A stretch of DNA of 64,000 nucleotides from Xanthomonas hydrangeae (GTDB lineage: Bacteria > Pseudomonadota > Gammaproteobacteria > Xanthomonadales > Xanthomonadaceae), in the NCBI GenBank assembly GCA_905142475.1, contig LR990730.1:1116001-1180000 (forward strand). The letters run 5' to 3'. The position numbers and the translations under genes are program-made. Positions 31,107 to 41,353 of this stretch are shown piece after piece (positions within the stretch are counted from its first letter, which is position 1; each line of letters opens with the position of its first letter). The notes below the pieces were generated by a model. It searched no databases. It saw only the letters and a program-made list of their open reading frames with translations, and had not been told where the DNA came from.

Positions 31107-33995
31107 ATGAACCTTCGCACCTCCGCAGTGCGGCTGGGCCTGTTGCCCGCCGGTATTGCGATCGCGTTGACGCCGGCTTTTGCCGCCAATGCACAAGAGC
31201 AGTCCGCCCCGTCGACCACGACGCTGGACCGCATTGAAATCACCGGCTCGCGCATCCGCTCGGTCGACGTCGAAACCGCACAGCCGGTCTTCACCGTCTC
31301 CCAGCAGGACATTCAGAAGTCCGGCCTGGTGAGCGTTGGCGACATCCTCCAGAACCTGTCGATTGCCGGTACGCAGACTTACAGCAAGGCTGCTGTGCTG
31401 ACCTCCGATCCGGAACAGGGCGGCCAGTACGTCAATCTGTACAACCTGGGCGAAAACCGTACCCTGGTGTTGGTGAACGGCAAGCGTTGGACCAGCAGCC
31501 TCTCCGGCCTGACCGACATGTCCACCATCCCGAGCTCGCTGATCGAGCGCATCGAAGTCCTGAAGGACGGCGCCTCGGCGATCTACGGCTCCGACGCTGT
31601 GGCCGGTGTGGTCAACATCATCCTGCGTCAGAACTACGACGGTGCGGAAGCCTCGGCGTACTTCGGCCAGAACGGCCGTGGCGACGGTTCCAAGGAGCAG
31701 TATTCCTTCACCGCCGGCACCACCACCGACCGCTCCTCGCTGGTGTTTGGCGTCAACTACACCAACGAAGATCCGGTGTGGGCCAAGGATCGCGCGCTGA
31801 CCCGTTACACGGCCGGCCCGAACCACATTGAAGACAGCCTGAGTGCGACTGGCCCGTGGGGCCGTTTCACCTCCGGCGGTGAAAGCTACATCCTCAACCA
31901 CACCGGTTCGTTCGACGGCCGTGGCGTGGGTGCGGATTCGCGCAATATCGCCAACTACCACAACGACATCACCACCGACGATTACTACAACTCCGTCGAC
32001 CAGATGATGTTGCAGCAGTCGAGCAAGAACAAGTCGGTCTTTACGACAGGCAGCTACAACATCACCGACAACATCACCTTCAAGTCGACGGCGATGTACT
32101 CGGAGCGCACATCTAACCGCCAGACCGCTGGCTATCCGCTCAACGCCCGTTCGCAGCCCCAGTTCCCGGTTGCGATCAGTGGCAGCAGCTACTACAACCC
32201 GATCGGTCAGGACATCACCAGCTGGTTCCGCCGTACGATTGAACTGCCGCGCACCACCGAAAGCAATGTCAAGTCCACGCATTTCGATGCAGCGCTGGAA
32301 GGCGTGTTCGATGTCGGCAGCCACGGCTGGAACTGGGACGTGGGCTTCAACTACAACAAGTACGATGTGACGCAGGTTTCGCGCGGCAACATCAACCTGC
32401 TGGCGCTGCAGAAGGCATTGGGTCCTTCGTTCCTCAATGCACAGGGTCAGGTGCAGTGCGGTACCGTAGCGGCTCCGATCGCGCTGGGTACCAGCAATGC
32501 GCTGGGCCAGTGCACCCCGTTCAATATCCTGGGTGGCCCGTCGGCCTCCACGCCGAACGCGCTGCAGTACATCAATGCATTGGGCCAGGCCACGCAGCAG
32601 AGCCTGAGCAAGCAGTGGACCGCCAACGTCACCGGTGGCCTGTTCGATCTGCCGGCCGGTGAACTGGGCTTCGCCGCAGGCGTCGAACACCGCGAAATCA
32701 GCGGCTACGACTACCCGGACCAGCTGTCCAGTGCCGGTTACACCACCGACCTGGCGGCACAGGCCACCGAGGGTCGTTACCAGACCAACGAAGCCTACCT
32801 GGAGCTGTTGATTCCGGTGCTGAAGGATCTGCCGGGCGCCAAGGAACTGTCGTTCGACGTGGCCGCGCGTTACAGCAACTATAGCCGCTTCGGCGACACC
32901 ACCAACAGCAAGTTCAGCTTCACCTGGAAGCCGATCGACGACCTGCTGGTGCGCGGTACCTACGGCACCGGTTTCCGTGCGCCGACGCTTGACGATACCT
33001 TCGGCGGTGGTTCCCAGAGCTTCGATTACTTCACGGACCCTTGCGACGCAACGTTCGGTTCGCTTGGTAATGCCGGTGTGGCGGCGCGTTGCGCAAGTGA
33101 AGGTTTGGCAGGCAACTTCCGTCAAACTGACACTGCGAACAACCCAGTAACCCAGCGCGACGTGCAGGGTAATGCTCCGTTCAATGCAGGCGTTGGTAAT
33201 GCTGAGCTTGAGCCGGAATACAGCATCACCCGTACCGTGGGCATGGTGTACAGCCCGCATTGGGTGCAGGGCCTGGACTTCTCGCTGGACTGGTACCGCA
33301 TTTCGATCTCCAACATCATCACGTCGCTGACGGCCAATGATGTGTTGAACAACTGCTACCTCAACAGCCTGGCCAGCTACTGCGCCGACTACGGTCGCGA
33401 CGCGGTCACCGGGCAGGTCACCACGCTGAGCCGCGGCAACGTCAACCTGGGCCGTCTGGAAACCGAAGGCTACAACTTCGGTGTGCGTTATCGCATGCCG
33501 GAAACCGCCTACGGCAAGTTCGCTGTCAACCTGGACACCAACTACCTGGCGACCTACAAGTCGCAGGCAGAAGCCGGTGCCGAGTGGGCCAACGATGCTG
33601 GCTACTGGAACTTCCCGCGCGTGCGTGCCACCTTGGGTCTGGACTGGTCGCTGGGTGCGTTGTCGGCCAACTGGAACCTGCGTTACTACGGCGGTTTCCG
33701 TGATTACTGCTGGGATGCAGCCGCAGGCATCGAGTGCAACAACCCGAACTACCAGACCCCGAATCCGGGCTGGGGCGGCGGCACCGGTTCCAACAAGAAG
33801 GGCTCGATCTCCTATCAGGACGTCTCGGTCACCTGGCAGGCTCCGTGGGATGGCAGCGTGACCGTGGGTGCCCGCAACATCTGGGACAAGAAGCCACCGG
33901 TGACCTACTCGATCACCAACAGCAGCACTGCGGCCATCGATCCGATGCTGGATTACGACCGCTTCCTGTTCGTGCAGTACAACCAGCGCTTCTGA
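31107..33995 (+). CDS. TonB-dependent outer membrane receptor (2)
   Basis: 962 residues. Signal peptide MNLRTSAVRLGLLPAGIAIA... ending near AFAANA, plug domain with LDRIEITGSRIRSVDVETAQ, VGDILQNLS and VLVNGKRWTSSLSGL, then a barrel ending FLFVQYNQRF. ATG at 31107 with GGAGAGA upstream. Strongly similar in plan to receptor (1): same GSRIRSVDVE entry, EVLKDGASAIYGSDAVAGVV and C-terminal strand. These belong to the large OMC-type receptor group often fed by plant or protein degradation products. Substrate unknown. Its likely regulators are the two genes just upstream. Confidence 0.93.
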   Translation: MNLRTSAVRLGLLPAGIAIALTPAFAANAQEQSAPSTTTLDRIEITGSRIRSVDVETAQPVFTVSQQDIQKSGLVSVGDILQNLSIAGTQTYSKAAVLTSDPEQGGQYVNLYNLGENRTLVLVNGKRWTSSLSGLTDMSTIPSSLIERIEVLKDGASAIYGSDAVAGVVNIILRQNYDGAEASAYFGQNGRGDGSKEQYSFTAGTTTDRSSLVFGVNYTNEDPVWAKDRALTRYTAGPNHIEDSLSATGPWGRFTSGGESYILNHTGSFDGRGVGADSRNIANYHNDITTDDYYNSVDQMMLQQSSKNKSVFTTGSYNITDNITFKSTAMYSERTSNRQTAGYPLNARSQPQFPVAISGSSYYNPIGQDITSWFRRTIELPRTTESNVKSTHFDAALEGVFDVGSHGWNWDVGFNYNKYDVTQVSRGNINLLALQKALGPSFLNAQGQVQCGTVAAPIALGTSNALGQCTPFNILGGPSASTPNALQYINALGQATQQSLSKQWTANVTGGLFDLPAGELGFAAGVEHREISGYDYPDQLSSAGYTTDLAAQATEGRYQTNEAYLELLIPVLKDLPGAKELSFDVAARYSNYSRFGDTTNSKFSFTWKPIDDLLVRGTYGTGFRAPTLDDTFGGGSQSFDYFTDPCDATFGSLGNAGVAARCASEGLAGNFRQTDTANNPVTQRDVQGNAPFNAGVGNAELEPEYSITRTVGMVYSPHWVQGLDFSLDWYRISISNIITSLTANDVLNNCYLNSLASYCADYGRDAVTGQVTTLSRGNVNLGRLETEGYNFGVRYRMPETAYGKFAVNLDTNYLATYKSQAEAGAEWANDAGYWNFPRVRATLGLDWSLGALSANWNLRYYGGFRDYCWDAAAGIECNNPNYQTPNPGWGGGTGSNKKGSISYQDVSVTWQAPWDGSVTVGARNIWDKKPPVTYSITNSSTAAIDPMLDYDRFLFVQYNQRF

Positions 33996-34018
33996 TCATC
34001 GAAGCGTCGTAAGGTGAC

Positions 34019-34050
34019 AAAAAAGACGGGCCGAAAGGCCCGTCTTTTTT
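34019..34050 (+). terminator. Terminator of receptor (2)
   Basis: AAAAAAGACGGGCC, GAAA loop, GGCCCGTCTTTTTT. Symmetrical, so it could act in both directions. From here to 34245 I see no gene. Confidence 0.92.
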
Positions 34051-34245
34051 GTCTATCGTTTGTCGATCGCCTTGTCCTGACTGCAGGTAGCGTTAGGACT
34101 GCGATGCAGGCAACTACGTCAGTCATGGAGTGCGTATGGATGTGTTTCGATGCGCGAGTAATGCACGGCGAGCGACAGCCATATTCACTGTGTCTTGTAG
34201 CCAGTTATTCAAGAAGTGGCCTGGGAGAAGCAGCTGTAAACAGCC

Positions 34246-34273
34246 AAAGAAAAAGGCGCGACCATGTCGCGCC
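34246..34273 (-). terminator. Terminator of the HDOD gene
   Basis: On the minus strand GGCGCGAC, ATG loop, GTCGCGCC, then TTTTTCTTT. 45 bases after the stop of the minus-strand gene. Confidence 0.85.
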
Positions 34274-34317
34274 CTTCTTGTTATATCGGCTTGCTAGATC
34301 AGCAGTAACGCCTTGGT

Positions 34318-35433
34318 TTAAGCCTCGGCAAGCTCCAACAACGTCTCGGCCTGCTCGCGCCATTTCGGCAGGCGCGTGATCACGCCCACCTTGGACAGAT
34401 ACTCTTCGTCCACGGCTTCGCCGCTGGCCAGTGCCGTGGCGACATGCACCGCGCCGGTCACCCAGAAGCTGCGCAGGCTGGAGCGCTGCGGGTGGCGATG
34501 GAAGGCCACCGCTTCGATGATCGGCATCGGTAGGCCCCACAGACCGAGCAGGTACGCGCCCGCTTCCGTGTGGCCCAGGCGCTCGTCGCCGCCTTCGGCC
34601 GGCGGTTCGCGCTCGTCGCGCACGCCGGGCAGCAACAGGCCGATATCGGCCAGCAGTGCGGCGGTGGAGCCGAGTTCTGCACTGGTCGGTGGCAACACTT
34701 TTGCAGCCAGACGCGAAGAGAGCAGGGCGCGGCGTTGCATCGCATTGCGCTCGGCCGGGGTCAGGGTCTGCACCGAAAATACTTCGCTGGCCAGCACCAG
34801 ATCGCGCAGCGTCGCCACGCCCAGACGGGTCACCGCCGTGCGCAGATCGGTGATGCTGCGGCCACCGGAGAAAAATGCCGAATTGCACAACTGCAGCACC
34901 TTTGCGGCAATCGCCGGGTCGCCGGCGATCAGCTTGGCGATGTCCGCCGCGTCGGCGCCTTCGTCTTCTTCCAGCGCGTGCATCAGGCTCAGATACAGAT
35001 GCGGCGGCGACGGCAGTTTCTCGATCCGCCCGATCGCGGCGCGCAAGCGCGGATTGGTGAGCAGATCGCGCAGCTCTTCCAGGCTGGTGACCGCCTCGAG
35101 CAGGACCTCCGGCGCCAGCGGCATCGGCAGGAAGCGATGTGCCACCCCGATGATGCGGGCCGGCGGGGTGCGTTGACCATCCTGCGCATCGATCAACGCG
35201 ATACGAATGGTGTCCGGGCGCAACGTACGGATTTGCCCCAGCAACGTGGCGGCAGTGAGGTCCGGCAGCACCGGTGCAACGATGACGGCATCGAACGGCG
35301 ATAACGCAGCAGCTTCGATCGCCGAATTTCCGTCGGCCACTTGCTGCGCCTGCCACTGATCGCCCAGATCAGAGACATAGTCGCTCAGGTCGGACGGAAG
35401 GCTGGCTTCGTCCCCAACAAACAGAATACGCAA
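34318..35433 (-). CDS. HDOD-domain protein with degenerate receiver domain
   Basis: About 371 residues. Residues 1-115 have a response-regulator-like fold (LRILFVGDEASLP), but the phospho-acceptor region reads FDAVIVAPVLPD, with Ala where the Asp should be, so phosphorylation is unlikely. Residues 135-340 form an HDOD domain (LPSPPHLYLSLM, AKVLQLCNSAFFSGG, TAVTRLGVATLRDLV, HTEAGAYLLGLWGLP). HDOD proteins act as signalling scaffolds in Xanthomonas and others. The start is probably TTG 35433, with GGGGAAG six bases upstream; GTG 35466 is also in frame. Confidence 0.85.
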   Translation of the reverse strand: MRILFVGDEASLPSDLSDYVSDLGDQWQAQQVADGNSAIEAAALSPFDAVIVAPVLPDLTAATLLGQIRTLRPDTIRIALIDAQDGQRTPPARIIGVAHRFLPMPLAPEVLLEAVTSLEELRDLLTNPRLRAAIGRIEKLPSPPHLYLSLMHALEEDEGADAADIAKLIAGDPAIAAKVLQLCNSAFFSGGRSITDLRTAVTRLGVATLRDLVLASEVFSVQTLTPAERNAMQRRALLSSRLAAKVLPPTSAELGSTAALLADIGLLLPGVRDEREPPAEGGDERLGHTEAGAYLLGLWGLPMPIIEAVAFHRHPQRSSLRSFWVTGAVHVATALASGEAVDEEYLSKVGVITRLPKWREQAETLLELAEA

Positions 35434-35514
35434 GACACTTCCCCAAGAGTCACCGGCGACAGACACCGGCCATACGCTGTCGGCAATGTACCCAATCTGC
35501 CGACGGCGGTCACC

Positions 35515-35560
35515 GGGATCACGCGAAAAGCGTGATCCCGATCGCCCTGCATCTGCAGGG
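35515..35560 (-). terminator. Two adjacent perfect hairpins after ppa
   Basis: GGGATCACGC / GCGTGATCCC with loop GAAAA (35515-35539), and CCCTGCA / TGCAGGG (35545-35560). Neither has a T run. They lie 20 bases beyond the ppa stop and in the HDOD gene's upstream region. Confidence 0.5.
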
Positions 35561-35579
35561 CCGCATCACGCTCGATCGA

Positions 35580-36116
35580 TCAGGCTGCGTCGGAATTGTA
35601 GCGTTCCACCGACTCCACCAGGATGCGCTTGGCCTCGGCCGCACCGCCCCAGCCATCCAGCTTGACCCACTTGCCCTTCTCCAAGTCCTTGTAATGCTCG
35701 AAGAAGTGGCCGATGCGCTCCATCCAGTGGCTGGACACCTGGTTGATGTCCTCGATGTGCGCATAGCCGGAGAAGATCTTCTCGATCGGCACGGCCAGGA
35801 TCTTCTCGTCGCTACCGGCTTCGTCGCTCATGCGCAGCACGCCCACCGGACGGCAACGCACCACCGAGCCAGGCACCAGCGGCAGCGGCAGCACCACCAG
35901 CACATCGGCCGGGTCGCCATCGCCACACAAGGTGTTGGGCACGTAGCCGTAGTTGCAGGGGTAACGCATCGGGGTCGACAGGATGCGGTCGACGAAGATC
36001 GCGCCGCTGGCCTTGTCCACTTCGTACTTGACCGGCTCGGAATCCTTGGGGATCTCGATGACGACGTTGATTTCGTCCGGCAGATTCTTGCCGGCGGTGA
36101 CCAGTTCCAGTCCCAT
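35580..36116 (-). CDS. ppa: Inorganic pyrophosphatase (family I)
   Basis: 178 residues. Soluble Mg-dependent hydrolase of PPi. The signature [10 protein letters not shown] is present, preceded by [11 protein letters not shown] and followed by [11 protein letters not shown] at 36116. It is one of three PPi enzymes within 6 kb, with the H+-pumping pyrophosphatase at 37005 and the PPi-dependent phosphofructokinase at 40097, all on the minus strand but not obviously one operon. Confidence 0.97.
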   Translation of the reverse strand: MGLELVTAGKNLPDEINVVIEIPKDSEPVKYEVDKASGAIFVDRILSTPMRYPCNYGYVPNTLCGDGDPADVLVVLPLPLVPGSVVRCRPVGVLRMSDEAGSDEKILAVPIEKIFSGYAHIEDINQVSSHWMERIGHFFEHYKDLEKGKWVKLDGWGGAAEAKRILVESVERYNSDAA

Positions 36117-36312
36117 GCGCGTAGCTCCGAGGCTTCAGCAGTGTGTGGAGCGCGATTCTACGCGTTCGGCTGTTGCGGTGCAGCGACACTGAATGGGCAA
36201 TGCGCCGACCCCGGCACGCGGCATAGTCCGCATTCATCATGAGCAGCTCCCCGATCGTTGCGGCCAAAGGCGCGGCGCACGCTGCAGGCTCATCCACTGC
36301 AAGGGAATTGCC

Positions 36313-36795
36313 ATGTCCAAGCTCGCACGTTTGCTCGTTGTCCTGCTGCTGTCCGTGTTGGCCCAGGTTGCCGCCGCGGCAACACCGCCGCCGACCTTCG
36401 TCGACGCGGTGGACTGGCCCGCCAATGGCGAAGGCTGGGAGGCGTTCGTCGATCTGGAGCAGCGGCTGGAACGCGATTTCGACAATATTTGCGGCGACAC
36501 CTTTTGCGGTGGCGAATTCAGCGATTACCAGCCGCTACGCTTTCGCTGCTCGGTGCATCGGGTGACCGGCGTGGTGCGCAGCTGCATCTGGACCTTCGGC
36601 GCCAGTGAGGTCAGCGTCGATCCCCGCAGCGGGTACCTGCGCTCCGATAGCCGGGTCTGGCGTTGCACGGCGCCGTTGAAGGCCGGGACCGGTCTGGACG
36701 AGATGTATCGCACCTTGGCGGTGACCAACCCGCTGTTCGAGCCGCTGCCGAATGGCGCGCCGCCGATCTATGACGGCCTGATCGGCTGCCTCTGA
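36313..36795 (+). CDS. Exported hypothetical protein
   Basis: 160 residues. Signal peptide MSKLARLLVVLLLSVLAQVA followed by AAA, then a mature part with paired cysteines (NICGDTFCGGEFSDY, LRFRCSVHRVTG, VVRSCIWTF, VWRCTAPL, LIGCL) that could form disulfides in the periplasm. I do not recognise the family. ATG at 36313 preceded by AAGGGAATTGCC. It is read away from ppa and followed by a perfect 17-bp hairpin. Confidence 0.72.
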   Translation: MSKLARLLVVLLLSVLAQVAAAATPPPTFVDAVDWPANGEGWEAFVDLEQRLERDFDNICGDTFCGGEFSDYQPLRFRCSVHRVTGVVRSCIWTFGASEVSVDPRSGYLRSDSRVWRCTAPLKAGTGLDEMYRTLAVTNPLFEPLPNGAPPIYDGLIGCL

Positions 36796-36801
36796 GTATG
36801 T

Positions 36802-36840
36802 GACAGGTGGAGCTGCGCATCTCGCGCAGCTCCACCTGTC
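36802..36840. terminator. Perfect 17-bp hairpin without T run
   Basis: GACAGGTGGAGCTGCGC / GCGCAGCTCCACCTGTC with loop ATCTC, starting 6 bases after the stop of the exported hypothetical gene and between convergent genes. Confidence 0.6.
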
Positions 36841-36906
36841 GCCGGCCCGGCCGCATGCCAATGGCAGCGGAGCGCGCTACGATGACCGCATCAGCCTCGC
36901 TCTACT

Positions 36907-36934
36907 CCGTCATCCGTCATCCGTCATCCGTCGT
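36907..36934. repeat. Short tandem heptamer repeat
   Basis: Three exact copies of CCGTCAT followed by CCGTCGT. Possible slippage site; it lies in the gap beyond the hppA stop. No function assigned. Confidence 0.6.
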
Positions 36935-37004
36935 CACCGGCCAAGACGCCGTCGGCCTGCGTGCTTGACGCCGGGTTGCACACGTTCAGAAGGCATGGAA
37001 CACA

Positions 37005-39032
37005 TCAAAGCAGCGGCACCAGCAGCAAGGCCACGATGTTGATGATCTTGATCAACGGATTGATTGCCGGCCCTGCGGTGTCCTTGTACGGGTCTCCCAC
37101 TGTGTCGCCGGTGATCGCGGCCTTGTGGGCTTCGCTGCCCTTGCCGCCAAAGTGGCCGTCTTCGATGTACTTCTTGGCGTTGTCCCAGGCACCGCCGCCG
37201 GTGGTCATCGAGATCGCCAGGAACAGGCCGGTGACGATCGTGCCGATCAACAGCCCGCCCAGCGCACGTGGCCCGAGCAGCAGGCCGATCACGATCGGCA
37301 CCACGACCGGCAGCAGCGAAGGCACGATCATTTCGCGGATCGCCGAGCGGGTCAGCATGTCGACTGCGCGGTCGTATTGCGGTTTGGCAGTGCCGGCCAT
37401 GATTCCCGGGATCTCGCGGAACTGGCGGCGTACTTCCTCGACCACTGCGCCTGCCGCACGCCCCACCGCTTCCATCGCCATCGCCGCGAACAGGTAGGGG
37501 ATCAACCCGCCGATCAACAAGCCGATGATCACCGTGTGGTCGGACAGATCGAAGGCGAAGACTTCGCCAGGATTGGCCGCCTGCAGGTTGTGGGTGTAGT
37601 CGGCAAACAGCACCAAGGCGGCCAGCGCTGCCGAGCCGATCGCATAGCCCTTGGTCACCGCTTTGGTGGTGTTGCCCACCGCATCCAGCGGATCGGTGAT
37701 GTTGCGCACTTCCGGTGGCAGTTCGGCCATTTCGGCGATGCCGCCAGCGTTGTCTGTGATCGGCCCATACGCATCCAGCGCGACGATCATGCCGGCCATC
37801 GACAACATCGCCGTCGCTGCGGTCGCAATGCCGTACAAACCGCCGAAGTAAAACGCACCCCAGATCGCCGCACACACCGCAATCACCGGCAGCGCAGTGG
37901 ATTTCATCGAAATGCCAAGCCCGGCGATGATGTTGGTGCCATGGCCGGTGGTGCTCGCCGCTGCCACGTGCTGCACAGGCTTGTATTGGGTGCCGGTGTA
38001 GTACTCGGTGATCCAGACGATCAGGCCGGTGAGCACCAGGCCGATCAATGCGCATACATACAACGACGTCGCGCCATGGGTGTTGTCGCGCATCAGCGTC
38101 TGGGTGATTGGCCAGTAGGCGAGTGCGGCGAGCACGCCTGAGACGATCACGCCTTTGTAGAGCGCGCCCATGATCGAGCCACCGGCTTTGACCTTGACGA
38201 AGCCCGCGCCCACGATCGAGGCGATGATCGACACGCCACCGAGTACCAGTGGATACAGCACCGCATGCGGCCCGGTGTCGGCCAGCGTCAGACTGCCCAG
38301 CAACATCGTGGCGATCACGGTGACGGCATAGGTTTCGAACAGATCCGCCGCCATGCCTGCGCAGTCGCCGACGTTGTCGCCAACGTTGTCTGCGATGACC
38401 GCCGGATTGCGCGGGTCATCCTCGGGAATGCCGGCTTCGACCTTGCCGACCAGATCCGCACCCACGTCTGCACCTTTGGTGAAGATGCCGCCACCCAGGC
38501 GCGCGAAGATCGAGATCAGCGAAGACCCGAACGCCAGACCCACCAGTGCGTGGAGGTTTTGCTCCAGCGGCAGGCCCATCGCCTGCAGCACCGCGTAATA
38601 ACCGGCCACGCCGAGCAATCCCAAACCCACCACCAGCATGCCGGTGATGGCGCCGCCGCGGAAGGCCACATCCATGGCTTTGCCGATGCCATGCCGCGCG
38701 GCCTCGGCGGTGCGCACATTGGCGCGTACCGACACGCTCATGCCGATATAGCCGGCCAGCCCCGACAGCACCGCGCCGATCGCAAAGCCCACCGCGGTGT
38801 ACCAGCTCAGAAACAGGCCGACCAACACGAACAGCACGCCGCCGGCGATCGAGATGGTGAGGTACTGTCGATTGAGATAAGCGCGCGCCCCTTCCTGGAT
38901 CGCGGCGGCGATCTCCTGCATGCGTGCGTTACCACTCGGCTGCGCGATCACCCAGCGTGCCGACACAATGCCATAGACGATTGCCAGGACCGCACAACCC
39001 AGTGCAAGCAGTAATCCGTAATGTTCCAGCAT
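37005..39032 (-). CDS. hppA: Membrane-bound proton-translocating pyrophosphatase
   Basis: 675 residues, about 16 membrane helices. Couples PPi hydrolysis to H+ pumping. Catalytic motifs include [40 protein letters not shown] and the C-terminal [20 protein letters not shown]. In the segment [10 protein letters not shown], Lys and Thr stand at the positions known to distinguish K+-independent enzymes (K+-dependent ones have Ala there), so it should be K+-independent. ATG at 39032 with GGGAGGGG upstream. It could recover energy from PPi that ppa would waste. Confidence 0.97.
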   Translation of the reverse strand: MLEHYGLLLALGCAVLAIVYGIVSARWVIAQPSGNARMQEIAAAIQEGARAYLNRQYLTISIAGGVLFVLVGLFLSWYTAVGFAIGAVLSGLAGYIGMSVSVRANVRTAEAARHGIGKAMDVAFRGGAITGMLVVGLGLLGVAGYYAVLQAMGLPLEQNLHALVGLAFGSSLISIFARLGGGIFTKGADVGADLVGKVEAGIPEDDPRNPAVIADNVGDNVGDCAGMAADLFETYAVTVIATMLLGSLTLADTGPHAVLYPLVLGGVSIIASIVGAGFVKVKAGGSIMGALYKGVIVSGVLAALAYWPITQTLMRDNTHGATSLYVCALIGLVLTGLIVWITEYYTGTQYKPVQHVAAASTTGHGTNIIAGLGISMKSTALPVIAVCAAIWGAFYFGGLYGIATAATAMLSMAGMIVALDAYGPITDNAGGIAEMAELPPEVRNITDPLDAVGNTTKAVTKGYAIGSAALAALVLFADYTHNLQAANPGEVFAFDLSDHTVIIGLLIGGLIPYLFAAMAMEAVGRAAGAVVEEVRRQFREIPGIMAGTAKPQYDRAVDMLTRSAIREMIVPSLLPVVVPIVIGLLLGPRALGGLLIGTIVTGLFLAISMTTGGGAWDNAKKYIEDGHFGGKGSEAHKAAITGDTVGDPYKDTAGPAINPLIKIINIVALLLVPLL

Positions 39033-39283
39033 GACCCCTCCCAAGAGAATGGATGTCGTCCGGTCGGGACGAACCAAGGGCGATGCACGCAGCGAGTGGA
39101 CTGGCGAATACGAACTCGACGGCCACAATGACCGTAACGCGCGTCGCGATGTTCATGTGGCCGGATCGCGGCCGAGTATGCGCCGCACCTCGTGAGGCTG
39201 CCACCACCACGGCTTTGGCACGTTGTTCAGTCGCGGCGTGACAGCCTGCGGCCCAACGTGATCGACCCGATCCAGGAGTGTGT

Positions 39284-39808
39284 ATGTCGAACTATGCCGC
39301 GTCGAAGTCTGCCGTGACGATTGCAGCCTTGTTGCTCACCAGCTACGCGCTTGCCGCTGAGCCAACGCCGGAGTTGCAACAGCGTGCAGCGGGCACCGCG
39401 CAAGCGGTCGGTGCCGTGCACACCTTGCGCCAGATTCCCGAAGCCTGCGCTCGCCTAGAAGGCGTGTTCACCGGCAACGCTGCGCAGCCATACACCTTCT
39501 CGGTCGTGCGTAGCAGCCCGACCTGCCAGCCACGCGCGCGCTTCGTGGATTTCGCCAAGGCCACGCCCAGCGTCGCATCGGGTTGGATCTTCAACGATGT
39601 GATCCGCGTCCCCAGCGCCGCCTGCCCGGCGCAGCAGGCCGTGGTGCGCATCTGGCGCAAGCCGGTGGAGGCAAAGCCGCAACTCGATGGACAGGGCCAG
39701 TCGCGCATCTATCTGGAAGACGCCAAGCAACAGGCCGCCGCCGGAAAGGTGCCGCAGGTGCCGATGTTTGCCGCGCAGATGACCGTGGAGGGCAAGGCGT
39801 GCCAGTAA
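39284..39808 (+). CDS. Exported hypothetical protein
   Basis: 174 residues. Signal peptide MSNYAASKSAVTIAALLLTS ending YALA, then a small Cys-containing mature domain (EACARLEGVFTGNAAQPYTF, VVRSSPTCQPRARFVDF, PSAACPAQQAVVRIWRKP, GKACQ). Family not recognised. ATG at 39284 is placed five bases after CAGGAG. Single gene with its own terminator, between hppA and the phosphofructokinase and opposite to both. Confidence 0.75.
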   Translation: MSNYAASKSAVTIAALLLTSYALAAEPTPELQQRAAGTAQAVGAVHTLRQIPEACARLEGVFTGNAAQPYTFSVVRSSPTCQPRARFVDFAKATPSVASGWIFNDVIRVPSAACPAQQAVVRIWRKPVEAKPQLDGQGQSRIYLEDAKQQAAAGKVPQVPMFAAQMTVEGKACQ

Positions 39809-39839
39809 ACGCGCCATTCGGTTTCATTTCGAGATATTA

Positions 39840-39879
39840 AAAACAACGCACCCCGGCATTGCCGGGGTGCGTTGTTTTG
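39840..39879. terminator. Bidirectional terminator
   Basis: AACAACGCACCCCGGC / GCCGGGGTGCGTTGTT, 3-base loop, with A run before and TTTT after. 31 bases after the stop of the exported protein gene; from here to 40096 I see nothing else. Confidence 0.9.
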
Positions 39880-40096
39880 TCTTTTAGTCGGCTTCGAAAG
39901 CCGACGATGTAGCGCTGAAGTGATTGCACAATCAAGCGAGTTCTTGCTGCCAGGTTGTATTGGCGGAATCAGCCAATCCACCGATGCCTTTTGTTCTCGG
40001 CTTTCTGCAACAGGATGCTGAGAAGGCTAGGGCGGGTTGCGCATGCGGTCCTCTCGATGGAAGCGATGGATTCTTCCGCCTGGCAACACCTGAAAC

Positions 40097-41353
40097 TCAG
40101 CCCTCCCAAGCCGGCAGTTTCTTCGACACTGCCACATTCTTCAACGTCACATACTTCGGCAGGCCATCGCTGCCGTAAGCCAATGGCGCCTGGCCCTTGA
40201 TCAGCGGGGCGAAATAGCGGCGGGCACGCTCGGTGATGCCGAAGCCGTCCTTGCGCAGGAAGCTGGGTGGCATCTTCTTTTCGTGATTGGCCACCTTGTG
40301 CAGCGGGGCGGGCACGATCTTCCAGCGGTACGGTGCGTCGCTGACGCGTTCGATCACCGGGATCACCGCGTTCATGCCCTTGAGCGCGTATTGCACCGCG
40401 GCCTTGCCGACGGCCTGCGCTTGTTCCCAGTCGGTCTTGGAGGCGAGGTGGCGTGCAGAGCGTTGCAGGTAATCGGGCAGCGTCCAGTGCACCTTGTAGC
40501 CGAGTTCCTGCTTGACCTGCGCGGCGAGGAACGAGGCCACGCCACCGAGTTGTGCGTGGCCGAACGAGTCGGCCGCGCCGCCGGCATCGGCGACGAAGCT
40601 GCCGTGTGCGTCCTGGATGCCTTCGCTGGCGACGACCACGCACCAGCCGACTTTTTCCACTACCTGCTTGACCTTGGCCAGGAACACGGCCTGGTCGTAG
40701 GCGCGCTCGGGTAGCAGGATGATCTGCGGTGCATCGTCGGGACCTTGGCCGGCCAGGCCTGCCGCGGCGGCGAGCCAGCCGGCGTGGCGGCCCATCGCTT
40801 CGTAGATGAAGACCTTGGTGGAGGTGTCGGCCATGGCGGCGACATCCAGCGCGGCCTCGCGCACCGAAACCGCGGTGTATTTGGCCGCCGAGCCGAATCC
40901 TGGGCAGGTATCGGTTACCGCCAGATCGTTGTCGATGGTCTTTGGCACGCCGATGCAGTGCAGCGGGTAGCCGTAAGCCTTGGCCAGCTGCGAGACCTTC
41001 CACGCGGTATCGGCCGAGTCGTTGCCGCCGTTGTAGAGGAACCAGCGTACGTCGTGCGCACGCAGCACATCGAGCAGGCGCTCGTACTTGGCGCTGTCTT
41101 CTTCCAGCGACTTGAGCTTGTAGCGGCACGAGCCGAATGCGCCGCCGGGGGTCTGCGCCAGCGCGGCGATCGCGGCGGCGGATTCTTTCGAGGTGTCGAT
41201 CAGCTCCTCGCGCAATGCGCCCAGGATGCCGTTGCGTGCGGCCAGCACCTTGATCTTGCGCGCGCGCGCCTCGGTGATCACACCGGCGGCGGTGGCGTTG
41301 ATGACGGCGGTGACGCCGCCGGATTGGGCATACAGCAAGTTGCCAGTGGTCAT
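40097..41353 (-). CDS. pfp: Pyrophosphate-dependent 6-phosphofructokinase
   Basis: 418 residues. Phosphorylates fructose 6-phosphate reversibly, using PPi. The chain has the phosphofructokinase loops YAQSGGVTAVINATAAG, FLYNGGNDSADTAWK (Asp after GGN, the PPi-type site), GVPKTIDNDL and EAMGRHAGWLA; ATP-type enzymes differ at the GGDGS-like site and are shorter. The start at ATG 41353 gives MTTGNLLYAQSGG. Xanthomonads lack the ATP-dependent enzyme as far as known. Located with two pyrophosphatases and adk. Confidence 0.93.
   Translation of the reverse strand: MTTGNLLYAQSGGVTAVINATAAGVITEARARKIKVLAARNGILGALREELIDTSKESAAAIAALAQTPGGAFGSCRYKLKSLEEDSAKYERLLDVLRAHDVRWFLYNGGNDSADTAWKVSQLAKAYGYPLHCIGVPKTIDNDLAVTDTCPGFGSAAKYTAVSVREAALDVAAMADTSTKVFIYEAMGRHAGWLAAAAGLAGQGPDDAPQIILLPERAYDQAVFLAKVKQVVEKVGWCVVVASEGIQDAHGSFVADAGGAADSFGHAQLGGVASFLAAQVKQELGYKVHWTLPDYLQRSARHLASKTDWEQAQAVGKAAVQYALKGMNAVIPVIERVSDAPYRWKIVPAPLHKVANHEKKMPPSFLRKDGFGITERARRYFAPLIKGQAPLAYGSDGLPKYVTLKNVAVSKKLPAWEG

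Noticed and set aside
31074..33260. A 728-codon frame antisense to receptor (2)
   Set aside because: Shadow of the receptor gene; no signal, domain or ribosome site.
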